The position numbers were made by a program, and so were the translations under genes. Under the pieces are notes generated by a model. That model was not told the origin of the DNA. It worked only from the letters and a program-made list of their open reading frames with translations, and ran no database searches. 64,000 nt of DNA, taken from assembly GCF_024732245.1 (NCBI RefSeq), contig NZ_CP093845.1, positions 1,240,001-1,304,000 on the forward strand, in the 5' to 3' direction. Source of the DNA: Dietzia sp. B32. Lineage in GTDB: Bacteria; Actinomycetota; Actinomycetes; Mycobacteriales; Mycobacteriaceae. Positions 7,171 to 15,981 of the stretch are shown in pieces; position 1 is the first letter of the stretch, and each line of letters opens with the position of its first letter.

Positions 7171-9099
7171 TCAGATCCCCAGGATGGAGCTGAGGATCCG
7201 CTGCGCGACCTCTTCGGCCGTCCCGTCCTCGGGACGCACGTGCAGGTCGGGCGTCAGCGGCGGCTCGTACGGCGCGGACACCCCGGTGAACTCCGGGATC
7301 TCGCCGGCCCGGGCCTTGGCGTACAGGCCCTTCGGGTCGCGGGCCTCGCACTCGGCCAGCGGGGTGTCCACGAAGACTTCGGTGAAGGGCAGGTCGGCCT
7401 TGGCGTGGACCTGACGTGCCGCGTCGCGGTCGGCGCGCATGGGCGAGATGAGGGAACAGATGACGACGACGCCGGCGTCCGCGAACAGCGCCGCCACCTC
7501 CGCGGTGCGGCGGATGTTCTCGGCGCGGTCGGAGGCCGAGAACCCGAGGTCGGCGTTGAGGCCGTGCCGCAGGTTGTCGCCGTCGAGGATGTAGGCGGGG
7601 TGCCCGGACTCGATGAGCAGTCGCTCGACCTCGGAGGCGATCGTGGACTTGCCCGATCCGGACAGTCCGGTGAGCCACAGCGTGCGACCCTGTCCCCGGT
7701 CCCCGCGCTGGACGGCCCCGGCGTGCCAGACCACGTTGGACCCCGTGGTGGCGGGCCCGATGATCATGCCCGCGCCCACGGTGTTCCCGGTGATCTCGTC
7801 GACCATGATGAACGCACCGGTGTCGCGGTTGCGGCGGTACGGGTCGTACATCAGCGGGGTCTGTGTGCGCAGGCCGATGCGGCCGATCTCGTTGAGCCCG
7901 AGCTCGGTGGAGTCCGGGTCGCGGTGCAGCGTGTTGACGTCGAGCCGGTACTCCATCCCGGTGACGATCGCTTTGGTGTCACGGGTGGTGTGCTTGATGA
8001 CGTAGCGCTTGTTCTGCTGCAGCGTGGAGACGTCGTCGAACCAGCAGATCATCGCCTCGAGCTCGGCGCCCTGGTGCGGGCGGTTGCCCGGGCGGGCGAT
8101 CATCTCGCCGCGGACGATGTCGATCTCGTCGTTCAGCGCGATCGTCACGGCGGCGGGCGCGGCGGCCTCGTCCAGCTCCGCCCCGCCCGGGCCCCAGATC
8201 GCCTTGACCGTCGACTGCCGACCGGACGGCATGACCACCACGTCGTCGTCGACCTTGATGATGCCGCCCGCGACGGTGCCCGCGAACGAGCGGTGATCCA
8301 ACCCGTCGGCGCGCTGGGGGCGGATCACGTACTGGACCGGGAACCGGACGTCGGTGAGGTTGCGGTCCGAGGCGATGTGGACGTTCTCGAGGTGGTCGAG
8401 CAGCGCCGGGCCGGTGTACCAGGGCATGGCCTCCGAGCGGTCGACGACATTGTCGCCCTTGAGCGCCGACAACGGCACGAAGGTGACGTCGTGGACCTCG
8501 AGCTTGGCGGCGAAGTCGGTGAACTCGGTCCGGATGGCCTCGAAGGTGGCCTCGTCGTAGTCCACCAGGTCCATCTTGTTCACCGCCACCACCAGACGCG
8601 GGATGCCGAGGAGCGCCGACAGGAAGGCGTGCCGGCGGGTCTGCTCGAGCACGCCCTTGCGGGCGTCGACGAGGATGATCGCCACGTCGGCCGTGGAGGC
8701 GCCGGTGACCATGTTGCGCGTGTACTGCACGTGGCCCGGGGTGTCGGCGATGATGAACTTGCGCCGCGGGGTCGAGAAGTAGCGGTAGGCCACGTCGATC
8801 GTGATGCCCTGCTCCCGCTCGGACCGCAGCCCGTCGGTGAGCAGCGCGAGGTCGGTGTACTCGTCGCCGCGCTTGGCGGAGGTGGCCTCGATGGAGGCGA
8901 GCTGGTCCTCGAAGATGCCCTTGGAGTCGAACAGCAGTCGGCCGATGAGGGTCGACTTGCCGTCGTCGACGGAGCCGGCGGTGGCGATACGCAGCAGCTG
9001 GGCCTGCTCGGACATGGTGTGGCCGGGCTCGGCGGTGGCGTGCCCGGTGGTGGCGTGCCCGGTCTCGGCCGGGCGCGTCTCGGTGGTCGGGGTGCTCAT
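7171..9099 (-). CDS. cysNC: Bifunctional sulfate adenylyltransferase subunit 1 / adenylylsulfate kinase
   Basis: 642 residues. The N-terminal GTPase half (CysN) has P-loop GSVDDGKST at 42-50, DTPGH and NKMD; with CysD it makes APS from sulfate and ATP, driven by GTP hydrolysis. The C-terminal ~180 residues are APS kinase (CysC) with its own P-loop GLSGSGKST and DGDNLRHGL, producing PAPS. The fusion is the normal arrangement in mycobacteria and relatives. Start ATG overlaps the cysD stop by one base (TGATG), a translational-coupling layout. The first 28 residues are a low-complexity GHAT-rich leader before the conserved core. Confidence 0.97.
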   Translation of the reverse strand: MSTPTTETRPAETGHATTGHATAEPGHTMSEQAQLLRIATAGSVDDGKSTLIGRLLFDSKGIFEDQLASIEATSAKRGDEYTDLALLTDGLRSEREQGITIDVAYRYFSTPRRKFIIADTPGHVQYTRNMVTGASTADVAIILVDARKGVLEQTRRHAFLSALLGIPRLVVAVNKMDLVDYDEATFEAIRTEFTDFAAKLEVHDVTFVPLSALKGDNVVDRSEAMPWYTGPALLDHLENVHIASDRNLTDVRFPVQYVIRPQRADGLDHRSFAGTVAGGIIKVDDDVVVMPSGRQSTVKAIWGPGGAELDEAAAPAAVTIALNDEIDIVRGEMIARPGNRPHQGAELEAMICWFDDVSTLQQNKRYVIKHTTRDTKAIVTGMEYRLDVNTLHRDPDSTELGLNEIGRIGLRTQTPLMYDPYRRNRDTGAFIMVDEITGNTVGAGMIIGPATTGSNVVWHAGAVQRGDRGQGRTLWLTGLSGSGKSTIASEVERLLIESGHPAYILDGDNLRHGLNADLGFSASDRAENIRRTAEVAALFADAGVVVICSLISPMRADRDAARQVHAKADLPFTEVFVDTPLAECEARDPKGLYAKARAGEIPEFTGVSAPYEPPLTPDLHVRPEDGTAEEVAQRILSSILGI

Positions 9100-10016
9100 C
9101 AGAAGTAGCCCTCCTTCTTGCGGTCTTCCATGCCGGCCTCGGAGATCCGGTCGTCGGCACGGGTGGCGCCGCGCTCGGTGACGCGGGTGCCCGCGACCTC
9201 GGCGACGACGGCGGCGTTGTCGGTGGCGTCGGACTCGACGCAGCCGGTGCAGGTGGCGTCTCCGACCGTGCGGAAGCGGACCAGCTCGGTGCGCGCCTCC
9301 TCGTGCGGGAGGGTCTCGAGGAACCGGGTCTTGGCCAGGAGCATGCCGTCGCGCTCGATGACCTCGCGCTCGTGGGCGTAGTAGATCGGCGGGAGGTCGA
9401 TGTCCTCGCGCTCGATGTACTGCCAGATGTCGAGCTCCGTCCAGTTGGACAGCGGGAACACGCGGATGTGCTCGCCCTTTCGGTGCTTGCCGTTGTAGAG
9501 CTTCCACAGCTCGGGGCGCTGCGCGCGGGGATCCCAGGCGCCGAACGCGTCTCGGAACGAGAAGACGCGCTCCTTGGCCCGGGCCTTCTCCTCGTCGCGG
9601 CGGGCGCCGCCGAAGACCGCGTCGAAGCGGTTCTCCTGGATGCCCCTCAGCAGGGCTGCGGTCTGGAGACGGTTGCGGCTGGTGCCGACACCGGTCTCCT
9701 CGACCACGCGGCCGGCGTCGATGTCGTCCTGCACGTGGGACACGAGCAGCTGGACGCCGGTCTCGGCCACGACCCGGTCGCGATACTCGATGACCTCGTC
9801 GAAGTTGTGACCCGTGTCCACGTGCATGAGCGGGAACGGCATCGGCGCGGGCCAGAAGGCCTTGCGGGCGAGGTGGAACATCACCACCGAGTCCTTGCCG
9901 CCGGAGAAGAGCATCCCCGGGCGTTCGAACTGCGCGGCTACCTCGCGGAAGATGTGAACGGACTCCGCCTCGAGCGCGTCGAGATGCGAGAGCGTCACCG
10001 CCGACCTCGTCGTCAT
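9099..10016 (-). CDS. cysD: Sulfate adenylyltransferase subunit 2 (ATP sulfurylase catalytic subunit)
   Basis: 305 residues, the standard CysD length. The PP-loop SGGKDS at 38-43 binds ATP; HVDTGHNFDEVIEYRD and RVFPLSNWTELDIWQYI are conserved CysD blocks, and CTGC in DATCTGCVES follows. It forms the ATP sulfurylase complex with CysN. ATG 10016 is preceded by GGAGG at a six-base distance. It is the first gene of the operon cysD-cysNC-tauE. The 166-bp divergent promoter carries a 20-bp palindrome and two IclR-type operators. Confidence 0.97.
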   Translation of the reverse strand: MTTRSAVTLSHLDALEAESVHIFREVAAQFERPGMLFSGGKDSVVMFHLARKAFWPAPMPFPLMHVDTGHNFDEVIEYRDRVVAETGVQLLVSHVQDDIDAGRVVEETGVGTSRNRLQTAALLRGIQENRFDAVFGGARRDEEKARAKERVFSFRDAFGAWDPRAQRPELWKLYNGKHRKGEHIRVFPLSNWTELDIWQYIEREDIDLPPIYYAHEREVIERDGMLLAKTRFLETLPHEEARTELVRFRTVGDATCTGCVESDATDNAAVVAEVAGTRVTERGATRADDRISEAGMEDRKKEGYF

Positions 10017-10061
10017 GCGACCTCCAGTGTCGTGGGCCGTCCGGAACACCGGGCGGCTGAT

Positions 10062-10081
10062 GGCAGACAGATCTGTCTGCC
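10062..10081. promoter_or_regulatory. Perfect 20-bp palindrome, McbR-like operator upstream of cysD
   Basis: GGCAGACAGA followed by its exact reverse complement, 46 bp before cysD. The centre reads CAGAC-N6-GTCTG, matching four of five bases of each half of the McbR consensus. Over 14 bases it matches the perfect box at 3364-3379 at 12 positions (AGACAGAnCnGTCT). Confidence 0.65.
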
Positions 10082-10153
10082 CTCGGGCATCCGGACCATC
10101 GTGCGCCCGCGGGGCCCTGATATGCACCTCGGTGAGCACAACCACCGTGCGCC

Positions 10154-10190
10154 TGTCGACTAATCGACATATCCTGTCGACTATGCGACA
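10154..10190. promoter_or_regulatory. Tandem 16-bp operators, probable IclR binding sites
   Basis: TGTCGACTAATCGACA (10154-10169) is palindromic (TGTCGA-N4-TCGACA). TGTCGACTATGCGACA (10175-10190) repeats it with one arm altered. The copies are 21 bp apart, two helical turns, and the second covers the start codon of the IclR-type gene at 10183. Confidence 0.65.
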
Positions 10191-11121
10191 CGAACCGACA
10201 GGTCGGGCGCTCTCGGTGATCGAGTCCCTCGCGACCGACGGCCCTCCCCTACCCCTGGCCGAACTCGCCCGGATCACGGGCGCAAGCCGGTCGACCCTCC
10301 ACGCGGTGCTGGCCGAGATGGAGTCGCAGGCCTGGGCGGAAAAGGTCGGCGGTGGGTGGCGGGCCGGGCCGAGGCTGCGCGAGGTGGGTGCGGCACTGGC
10401 CGCCGAGGTCGATCTCGTCCGGGCGGCCCGCGAGCCCCTCGAGCAGCTGGCCGACGCCACCGGTATCGCCGCCGTGGTCTTCGAGGTCCGCGACGGAATG
10501 GCCGAGGTCGTGGACTCGGTCGGTGCCGGCATGAGAACCGCCTCCCGGGAGGTCATGCCCGTCGGTCACGTGGTCCCGGTGCGTGCGCCCTTCGCCCGCG
10601 AACTGGCGGCCCGCCTCCCGGTGGTGGAGCAGCGCCGGTGGCTCGCCGACTCCGCGGGGCTCACCCCCGCGGCCCGGGACCGACTGGAGACGGTCCTGCC
10701 GCAGATCGCGCGACGCGGGTGGTCGATCGAGCGGCTGACCCCCGCACGCCGCGAGCTGCTGCGGATGGCCGATTCGCTCGAGGCGTCCGGCATCGGCGCC
10801 CTGGTCCGGGACCGCGTGTCCGAACTGTTCGTGGAGCTGTCCGAGATCGACGTGACCAATGCCGAGCTCGACTCCGCCGAGGACCTGGCGGTGGCCTCGG
10901 TCGCCGCGCCCGTTCTGCGTGCGGACGGCCGCGCGGTCGGCTCGGTGGCCGTCGCCCCGGGACGGCGAATGACCGGTCGGTCCGTCGCCCGTGCCACCCG
11001 GGCGGTCAGCGCGTGCGCCGACGCGGTCGCCGCCCGGCTGGCCTCGCGGCCGGGCCCCGCCCTCGCCACCGGCCTGCCCTCGCACCTCGTCCACCCGGCG
11101 CACGCGGCCCGGCACCCCTGA
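10183..11121 (+). CDS. IclR-type transcriptional regulator divergent from cysD
   Basis: 312 residues. The N-terminal winged helix MRHEPTGRALSVIESLATDGPPLPLAELARITGASRSTLHAVLAEME is an IclR_N domain. The C-terminal part, about 90-300, has the GAF-like IclR effector fold (LEQLADATGIAAVVFEV). ATG 10183 is used because the operator palindromes end there and no upstream start has a ribosome site; a short-leader or leaderless message is likely. Divergence from cysD suggests control of sulfate activation as well as itself, but the effector is unknown. Confidence 0.8.
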   Translation: MRHEPTGRALSVIESLATDGPPLPLAELARITGASRSTLHAVLAEMESQAWAEKVGGGWRAGPRLREVGAALAAEVDLVRAAREPLEQLADATGIAAVVFEVRDGMAEVVDSVGAGMRTASREVMPVGHVVPVRAPFARELAARLPVVEQRRWLADSAGLTPAARDRLETVLPQIARRGWSIERLTPARRELLRMADSLEASGIGALVRDRVSELFVELSEIDVTNAELDSAEDLAVASVAAPVLRADGRAVGSVAVAPGRRMTGRSVARATRAVSACADAVAARLASRPGPALATGLPSHLVHPAHAARHP

Positions 11122-11214
11122 TCCCGGCCCCGCCCGGCCACCGCCGCGCCCCCGTCCGGCCACGCCCGCCCCGCGCGGCCACCGCCGCACCCCCGACCGC
11201 CCCGGCGTCCGTAT

Positions 11215-11229
11215 GGTGTAGATCACACC
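11215..11229. promoter_or_regulatory. Inverted repeat upstream of the AcoR-type activator gene
   Basis: GGTGT-AGATC-ACACC, 24 bp before the GTG start of the activator; a possible autoregulatory site. Short arms make this a weak call. Confidence 0.35.
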
Positions 11230-11252
11230 GATCGACCGGCCGGAGGCGCCCT

Positions 11253-12959
11253 GTGACCCAGACCGTCCGCCCCTCCTCCCCTGCCCCCGGTGAGGACCAC
11301 ATCGATCTGTCCTGGCGCCGATCCGCATCGTGCGGCCTCACCCCGAAGAGCGCCCGGCCCGGCGCCCCCGACCCACGCGCATCGCGCTCCCACCGGCTCG
11401 CCGAAGCCGCCCGCCCGGTGATGGACGACCTGGACGAGGTCCTCAAGGACACCGGGGCGATGCTCCTGCTCGCCGACCGCGAGGGTCGGGTCATCCGCTC
11501 GGTACGCGACAACGCCCGGATCTCCCGCATGCTGCTGCGGCGAGGCGTCGACGACGGGGCCACCCTGACCGAGGACGCGGTGGGCAACAACGGCATCGGC
11601 ACGGCCCTCGAGACCCGCGCCGGGGTGTTCATCCACGGCGAGCAACACTTCGCCGAGGTCCTGCGCGACTTCGTCTGCTACGGGCACCCGATCATCGACC
11701 CGCTCACGCGACGCCTGGTCGGCGCGGTGGATCTGACGGGCATGAGTGCCGACGCCTCCCGCATGTTCGCGCCGTTCGTACGGAAGATCGTCGCGGATAT
11801 CGAGGCCCGCTACGTCGACACCGCCCGTGCCGACGACCGCGAACTGTGGCACCGTTTCGTCGAACGTACCCGCACCTCGGACACCGCGACCTGTGCGTTC
11901 GGCGACGAGGTCGTGCTGGCCTCGCACTCGAGCCTGGAACGGCTGGACTCCCGCGACCTCGGCAGGCTCCGGCGCCTGGTCGACCGGCACGAGCTCGGTG
12001 ACTCGGTCGAGCTGTCGGTGGGTACGGTCGGGGTGCTCTCGAGCCGGGTCGGCCGTCGTGGGCACCTGCTCGACCTGGTCTTCCCGGACCATCAGCACCC
12101 GGCCGTACCCGTCCTGGGCAGCACCCGACCGGCCTTCACCGCCCCCGTCGCCGCGTCCATCCCGGGGACGCCGGCGATGCCCGCCGCCTCCGCGCCCGGC
12201 TCCTGCGGCGGGGTCACCGGACCGACCCACGCCGTGGTCGGCCCCTCCGGGTCGGGACGGTCGTCGACGGCGCGGGACATCGCGGGCCCGGGCGCCCTGC
12301 ACGTCCGGCTCGCAGAAGCCGACAGCGCCGACGCCGCGTGGATCGGTCTCGTGGTGCCCGCCTTGCGCGACCAGGGCGATGAGGGCCGACCGCTGGTCCT
12401 GGACGACATCGACCTCCTCGACGACGCCGACCTGCGGCGCCTGGCAGCACGCCTACGGTCGGCGGGGGCAGCCCTCGTCGTCGTCACCAGTCGCGAGGAC
12501 CCCCGCGCGGCGGTGACGGAGGCACTCGACGCGTGCGGGACGAGGACCGTTTTGCGGCCGCTGCACGAACGCGGGGCCGAGAGCGCCGAGATCGTCGCCC
12601 GGATGGTGGAGGAGCTGACCGCCGGGAAGGGGCTCGCCCCGATGGTCCCCACGGCGCGCTTCACGGACGCCGTCTGCGCCCTGGACCTGCCCAACGGTCT
12701 GATCTCCCTGCGGTCGATCCTGACCGAATGCCTCTCCGAGTCCGGGCACACGGGGTCGACGACGCTCGACGTGGACTGCCTGCCGGCCCGCGCCCGCACC
12801 GGACGCCCGCCCCGGGCCGGGGAGCTGGCGAGAGGCGAGTACGACGCGATCGTCGCCGCCCTGGCCGGATGCGACGGCGTCCGGTCACGCGCCGCCAAAC
12901 GGCTGGGCATCAGCAGAACCACCCTGTACGCCCGGATGCGCGAGTTCGGCCTGTCCTAG
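11253..12959 (+). CDS. AcoR/MimR-type GAF-AAA-Fis transcriptional activator
   Basis: 568 residues. After SWRRSASCGL comes a GAF sensor (about 60-190, ending YGHPIIDPLTRRLVGAVDLTGM). The middle has a P-loop GPSGSGRSS and Walker B-like LVLDDIDLLD, but the GAFTGA loop needed to contact sigma-54 is absent. The C-terminus GCDGVRSRAAKRLGISRTTLYARMREFGL is a Fis-type HTH. Such degenerate NtrC-like activators are common in actinobacteria, which lack sigma-54, and control adjacent alcohol/aldehyde or monooxygenase genes. GTG 11253 follows CGGAGG. It very likely drives the ald-adh pair downstream. Confidence 0.85.
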   Translation: MTQTVRPSSPAPGEDHIDLSWRRSASCGLTPKSARPGAPDPRASRSHRLAEAARPVMDDLDEVLKDTGAMLLLADREGRVIRSVRDNARISRMLLRRGVDDGATLTEDAVGNNGIGTALETRAGVFIHGEQHFAEVLRDFVCYGHPIIDPLTRRLVGAVDLTGMSADASRMFAPFVRKIVADIEARYVDTARADDRELWHRFVERTRTSDTATCAFGDEVVLASHSSLERLDSRDLGRLRRLVDRHELGDSVELSVGTVGVLSSRVGRRGHLLDLVFPDHQHPAVPVLGSTRPAFTAPVAASIPGTPAMPAASAPGSCGGVTGPTHAVVGPSGSGRSSTARDIAGPGALHVRLAEADSADAAWIGLVVPALRDQGDEGRPLVLDDIDLLDDADLRRLAARLRSAGAALVVVTSREDPRAAVTEALDACGTRTVLRPLHERGAESAEIVARMVEELTAGKGLAPMVPTARFTDAVCALDLPNGLISLRSILTECLSESGHTGSTTLDVDCLPARARTGRPPRAGELARGEYDAIVAALAGCDGVRSRAAKRLGISRTTLYARMREFGLS

Positions 12960-13044
12960 CGGGAGGGCGTCGGCCCGGCGTCGGACGTCGGCCCGGCGTC
13001 GTCGATGCTGTCGGCGTTGTCGGCGTTGTCGGCGCTGTCCATGT

Positions 13045-13061
13045 TGTCCAGAATCTGAACA
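13045..13061. promoter_or_regulatory. Probable activator site upstream of the aldehyde dehydrogenase
   Basis: TGTCCAG-AAT-CTGAACA, a 7-3-7 inverted repeat with one mismatch, about 80 bp before the ald start. Upstream placement in the only promoter of the ald-adh cluster suggests the Fis-type activator at 11253 as the ligand. Confidence 0.5.
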
Positions 13062-13093
13062 CTCGGCGTGCCAACCGCGACCCCATGATGGGT

Positions 13094-13109
13094 TGTGACC
13101 GGCATCACA
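13094..13109. promoter_or_regulatory. CRP/GlxR-type site (TGTGA-N6-TCACA)
   Basis: TGTGACCGGCATCACA matches both half-sites of the CRP/GlxR consensus exactly and lies 30 bp before the ald start. The position allows either activation of ald or repression by occlusion. Confidence 0.65.
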
Positions 13110-13139
13110 TCGGAGCCGGTCGGATTTCTGGAGGACATC

Positions 13140-14669
13140 ATGACCGGCACACTCTCCCGCGACACCGGCACCACCGGCCGATTCGACGAGCGGCTCAGCG
13201 CCGAGGCCCGCGAGTTCCTCGCCCGCCCGCACCAGTTGTTCATTGACGGCCAATGGGTGGACGCCGCCGACGGCCGCACGTTCGGCACCTTCGATCCCGC
13301 CACCGGCGCCGAGATCGCGCAGGTCGCGCACGGCGGACCCGCGGACGTCGACAAGGCGGTGGCCGCCGCGCGCCGCGCATTCGACGACGGCAAATGGGCC
13401 GGCATGAAGCCCAACCAACGCGAACAGATCCTGTGGCGGATCGGCGACCTGCTCGACGCCAAGGCCGAGATGCTCGGACAGATCGAGGCACTCGACAACG
13501 GCAAGTCCGCAGCCATCGCCACCGCCGTCGACGTGGCGTGGGCGGCCGACGTGTTCCGCTACTACGCGGGCTGGTGCACCAAGATCGAGGGCTCCACCGT
13601 CAACGTGTCCATGCCGTTCGCCGGCGACAAGCAGTTCCACGCCTACACCCAGCGCGTCCCGGTGGGTGTGTGCGGCCAGATCATCCCGTGGAACTTCCCG
13701 ATCCTCATGGCGTCGTGGAAGCTCGCACCCGCCCTGGCCACCGGCAACACCCTCGTCCTCAAGCCCGCCGAGCAGACACCGCTGACCGCGCTGCTGCTGG
13801 GCGAAATCATGGCCGAGGCCGGCGTTCCCGACGGCGTGGTCAACATCATCACCGGGTTCGGCGACGCCGGCGCCGCCATCTCCGCCCACCACCACGTGGA
13901 CAAGGTCGCCTTCACCGGGTCGACCGAGGTCGGCAAGCTCATCGTGGACGCCGCCAAGGGCAACCTCAAGAAGGTCTCCCTCGAGCTGGGCGGCAAGAGC
14001 GCCAACATCGTCTTTGCCGACTGCGACTGGGACGCCGCCGTGGCCGGTTCCGTGGCCGCCTGGATGTTCAACCACGGCCAGGCCTGCACCGCCGGCACCC
14101 GACTCTACGTGGAGGACTCCATCTACGAGGAGTTCACCCAGGCCGTGGCCGACGCCGCCGCCCAGGCCACCATCGGTCACGGCCTCGACCCCGCCACCAC
14201 GCTCGGCCCGGTGGTCGACCAGGACCAGTTCGACAAGGTCTCCTACTACCTGCGCGCCGGGATCGAGGACGGCGGGCGGGCCCTGACCGGCGGTGGGCGC
14301 CACGGCGACACCGGCTACTTCATCCAGCCCACCGTCTTTGTGGACGTCGAGCCCGACCACCGGGTGGTCACCGAGGAGATCTTCGGCCCCGTCGTGGCGG
14401 CCCTGCGCTTCTCCGACCTCGACGACGCGGTCCGCCAGGCCAACGATTCGATGTACGGCCTGGCCGCCGGAGTGTGGACCCAGGACATCTCCAAGGCACA
14501 CAAGGTCGCGAGTCGACTTCACGCCGGCTCGGTGTGGGTCAACCAGTACAACGGCTTCGACACCGCCATGCCGTTCGGCGGGTTCAAGCAGTCCGGCTGG
14601 GGCCGCGAGCTGGGCCAGGGTGCGCTCGACCTCTACACCCAGACCAGGTCGGTCAACATCCAGCTCTGA
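13140..14669 (+). CDS. NAD-dependent aldehyde dehydrogenase
   Basis: 509 residues of the ALDH superfamily, closest in appearance to acetaldehyde/betaine-aldehyde dehydrogenases. The NAD-binding PWNFPILMASWKLAPALATGNTLV and FTGSTEVGK, the general base Glu in SLELGGKS (about residue 282) and the catalytic Cys in HGQACTAGTR (about 316) are intact. The C-terminal MPFGGFKQSGWGRE is the usual oligomerisation block. ATG 13140 has GGAGGA five bases away; an in-frame ATG further up adds 15 residues but overlaps the CRP/GlxR site. It probably oxidises the aldehyde made by the alcohol dehydrogenase next door. Confidence 0.93.
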   Translation: MTGTLSRDTGTTGRFDERLSAEAREFLARPHQLFIDGQWVDAADGRTFGTFDPATGAEIAQVAHGGPADVDKAVAAARRAFDDGKWAGMKPNQREQILWRIGDLLDAKAEMLGQIEALDNGKSAAIATAVDVAWAADVFRYYAGWCTKIEGSTVNVSMPFAGDKQFHAYTQRVPVGVCGQIIPWNFPILMASWKLAPALATGNTLVLKPAEQTPLTALLLGEIMAEAGVPDGVVNIITGFGDAGAAISAHHHVDKVAFTGSTEVGKLIVDAAKGNLKKVSLELGGKSANIVFADCDWDAAVAGSVAAWMFNHGQACTAGTRLYVEDSIYEEFTQAVADAAAQATIGHGLDPATTLGPVVDQDQFDKVSYYLRAGIEDGGRALTGGGRHGDTGYFIQPTVFVDVEPDHRVVTEEIFGPVVAALRFSDLDDAVRQANDSMYGLAAGVWTQDISKAHKVASRLHAGSVWVNQYNGFDTAMPFGGFKQSGWGRELGQGALDLYTQTRSVNIQL

Positions 14670-14830
14670 GTCATCGGGCTCCGCGAACCGGGACCCGGCG
14701 TCCCCGTGACCGCTCCGGGGACGTCGGCGACTCCCTCTCCTCCTACTCAACCCTCCCCCTTGCACCTGTCCACCCTGCACTTCCCACCCTGCACGTCCCA
14801 CCTCCTGCGCTCCCCGAAAGGAACACCGCC

Positions 14831-15943
14831 GTGAAGACCAAAGCAGCAGTACTGTTCGACCTCCACAAGCCGTTCGAGATCATCGAGCTCGACTTGGACG
14901 ATCCCGGCCCCGGCGAGGTGCTGATCAAGTACACGGCCGCGGGCCTCTGCCACTCCGACCTACACCTGTCCGACGGCTCGCTCCCACCGCGCTTCCCGAT
15001 CGTCGGCGGGCACGAGGGAGCCGGCATCATCGAGGCCGTGGGCGTGGGCGTCACCAAGGTCAAGCCGGGTGACCACGTGGTCTGCTCCTTCATCCCCAAC
15101 TGCGGGACCTGCCGCTATTGCTCGACCGGCCGACAGAGTCTGTGTGACATGGGCGCGACGATCCTCGACGGTCACATGCCCGACGGCACCTTCCGCTTCC
15201 ACTCGGACGGCAAGGACTTCGGCGCCATGTGCATGCTCGGCACCTTCTCCGAGCGCTCGGTGATCTCGCAGCACTCGGTAGTCAAGGTCGACGACTGGCT
15301 GCCGCTGGACAAGGCGGTGCTGGTGGGCTGCGGCGTGCCGTCGGGCTGGGGCACCGCGACCTACGCCGGCAACGTCCGCCAGGGCGACACCGTGGTGATC
15401 TACGGCATCGGCGGCCTGGGCATCAACGCCGTCCAGGGCGCCGTCCACTCGGGGGCCCGGCACGTCGTGGTGGTGGACCCCGTCCAGTTCAAGCGCGACG
15501 AGGCACTGAAGTTCGGCGCCACCCACGCCTTCGCCGACGCCGCCGAGGCCCACGCCGAGGTCGAGAAGCTCACCTGGGGCCAGATGGCGGACCAGGCCCT
15601 CATCCTGGTCGGCACCGTCGAGGAGCAGGTCGTCTCGAGCGCCTTCGACGTGATCGGCAAGGGCGGCCGGGTCGTGATAACCGGCCTGGGCAACATGACC
15701 GACAAGACCGTCCAGGTCAGCGGCACGATGATGGCCCTGTTCGGAAAGACCATCACGGGCACCCTGTTCGGCTCGGCCAACCCGCAGTACGACATCGTCA
15801 AGCTCCTGCGACTGTATGACGAAGGCAAGCTCAAGCTGGATGAACTCATCACCACGACCTACACACTCGACCAGGTGAACGAGGGCTACCAGGACCTTCA
15901 GGACGGCAAGATCATGCGAGGCGTGATCATCCACGACACCTGA
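14831..15943 (+). CDS. NDMA-dependent (nicotinoprotein) zinc alcohol dehydrogenase
   Basis: 370 residues of the zinc MDR family. The catalytic zinc ligands are in AAGLCHSDLHLSDG and GGHEGAG, and the structural zinc cysteines in CGTCRYCSTGRQSLC. IYGIGGLGINAVQG is the cofactor Rossmann motif. PPRFPIVGGHEGAGIIEAVG and MGATILDGHMPDGTFRF resemble the NDMA-dependent, tightly NAD-bound alcohol dehydrogenases of Rhodococcus and Amycolatopsis. GTG 14831 follows AAAGGA. It sits 161 bp after the aldehyde dehydrogenase; together they oxidise an alcohol to the acid. The 160-bp gap holds repeated CCCTGCAC words and a short hairpin but no gene. Confidence 0.9.
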   Translation: MKTKAAVLFDLHKPFEIIELDLDDPGPGEVLIKYTAAGLCHSDLHLSDGSLPPRFPIVGGHEGAGIIEAVGVGVTKVKPGDHVVCSFIPNCGTCRYCSTGRQSLCDMGATILDGHMPDGTFRFHSDGKDFGAMCMLGTFSERSVISQHSVVKVDDWLPLDKAVLVGCGVPSGWGTATYAGNVRQGDTVVIYGIGGLGINAVQGAVHSGARHVVVVDPVQFKRDEALKFGATHAFADAAEAHAEVEKLTWGQMADQALILVGTVEEQVVSSAFDVIGKGGRVVITGLGNMTDKTVQVSGTMMALFGKTITGTLFGSANPQYDIVKLLRLYDEGKLKLDELITTTYTLDQVNEGYQDLQDGKIMRGVIIHDT

Positions 15944-15981
15944 TCCGTGCCTGGCAGCCGTCCCGCCAACTCCGCCCGCAG

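Noticed and set aside
12885-14801. A ~638-codon minus-strand frame opposite the aldehyde dehydrogenase
   Set aside because: Antisense shadow of a gene with intact catalytic Cys and Glu; no start signal and Gly/Val/His-rich translation.
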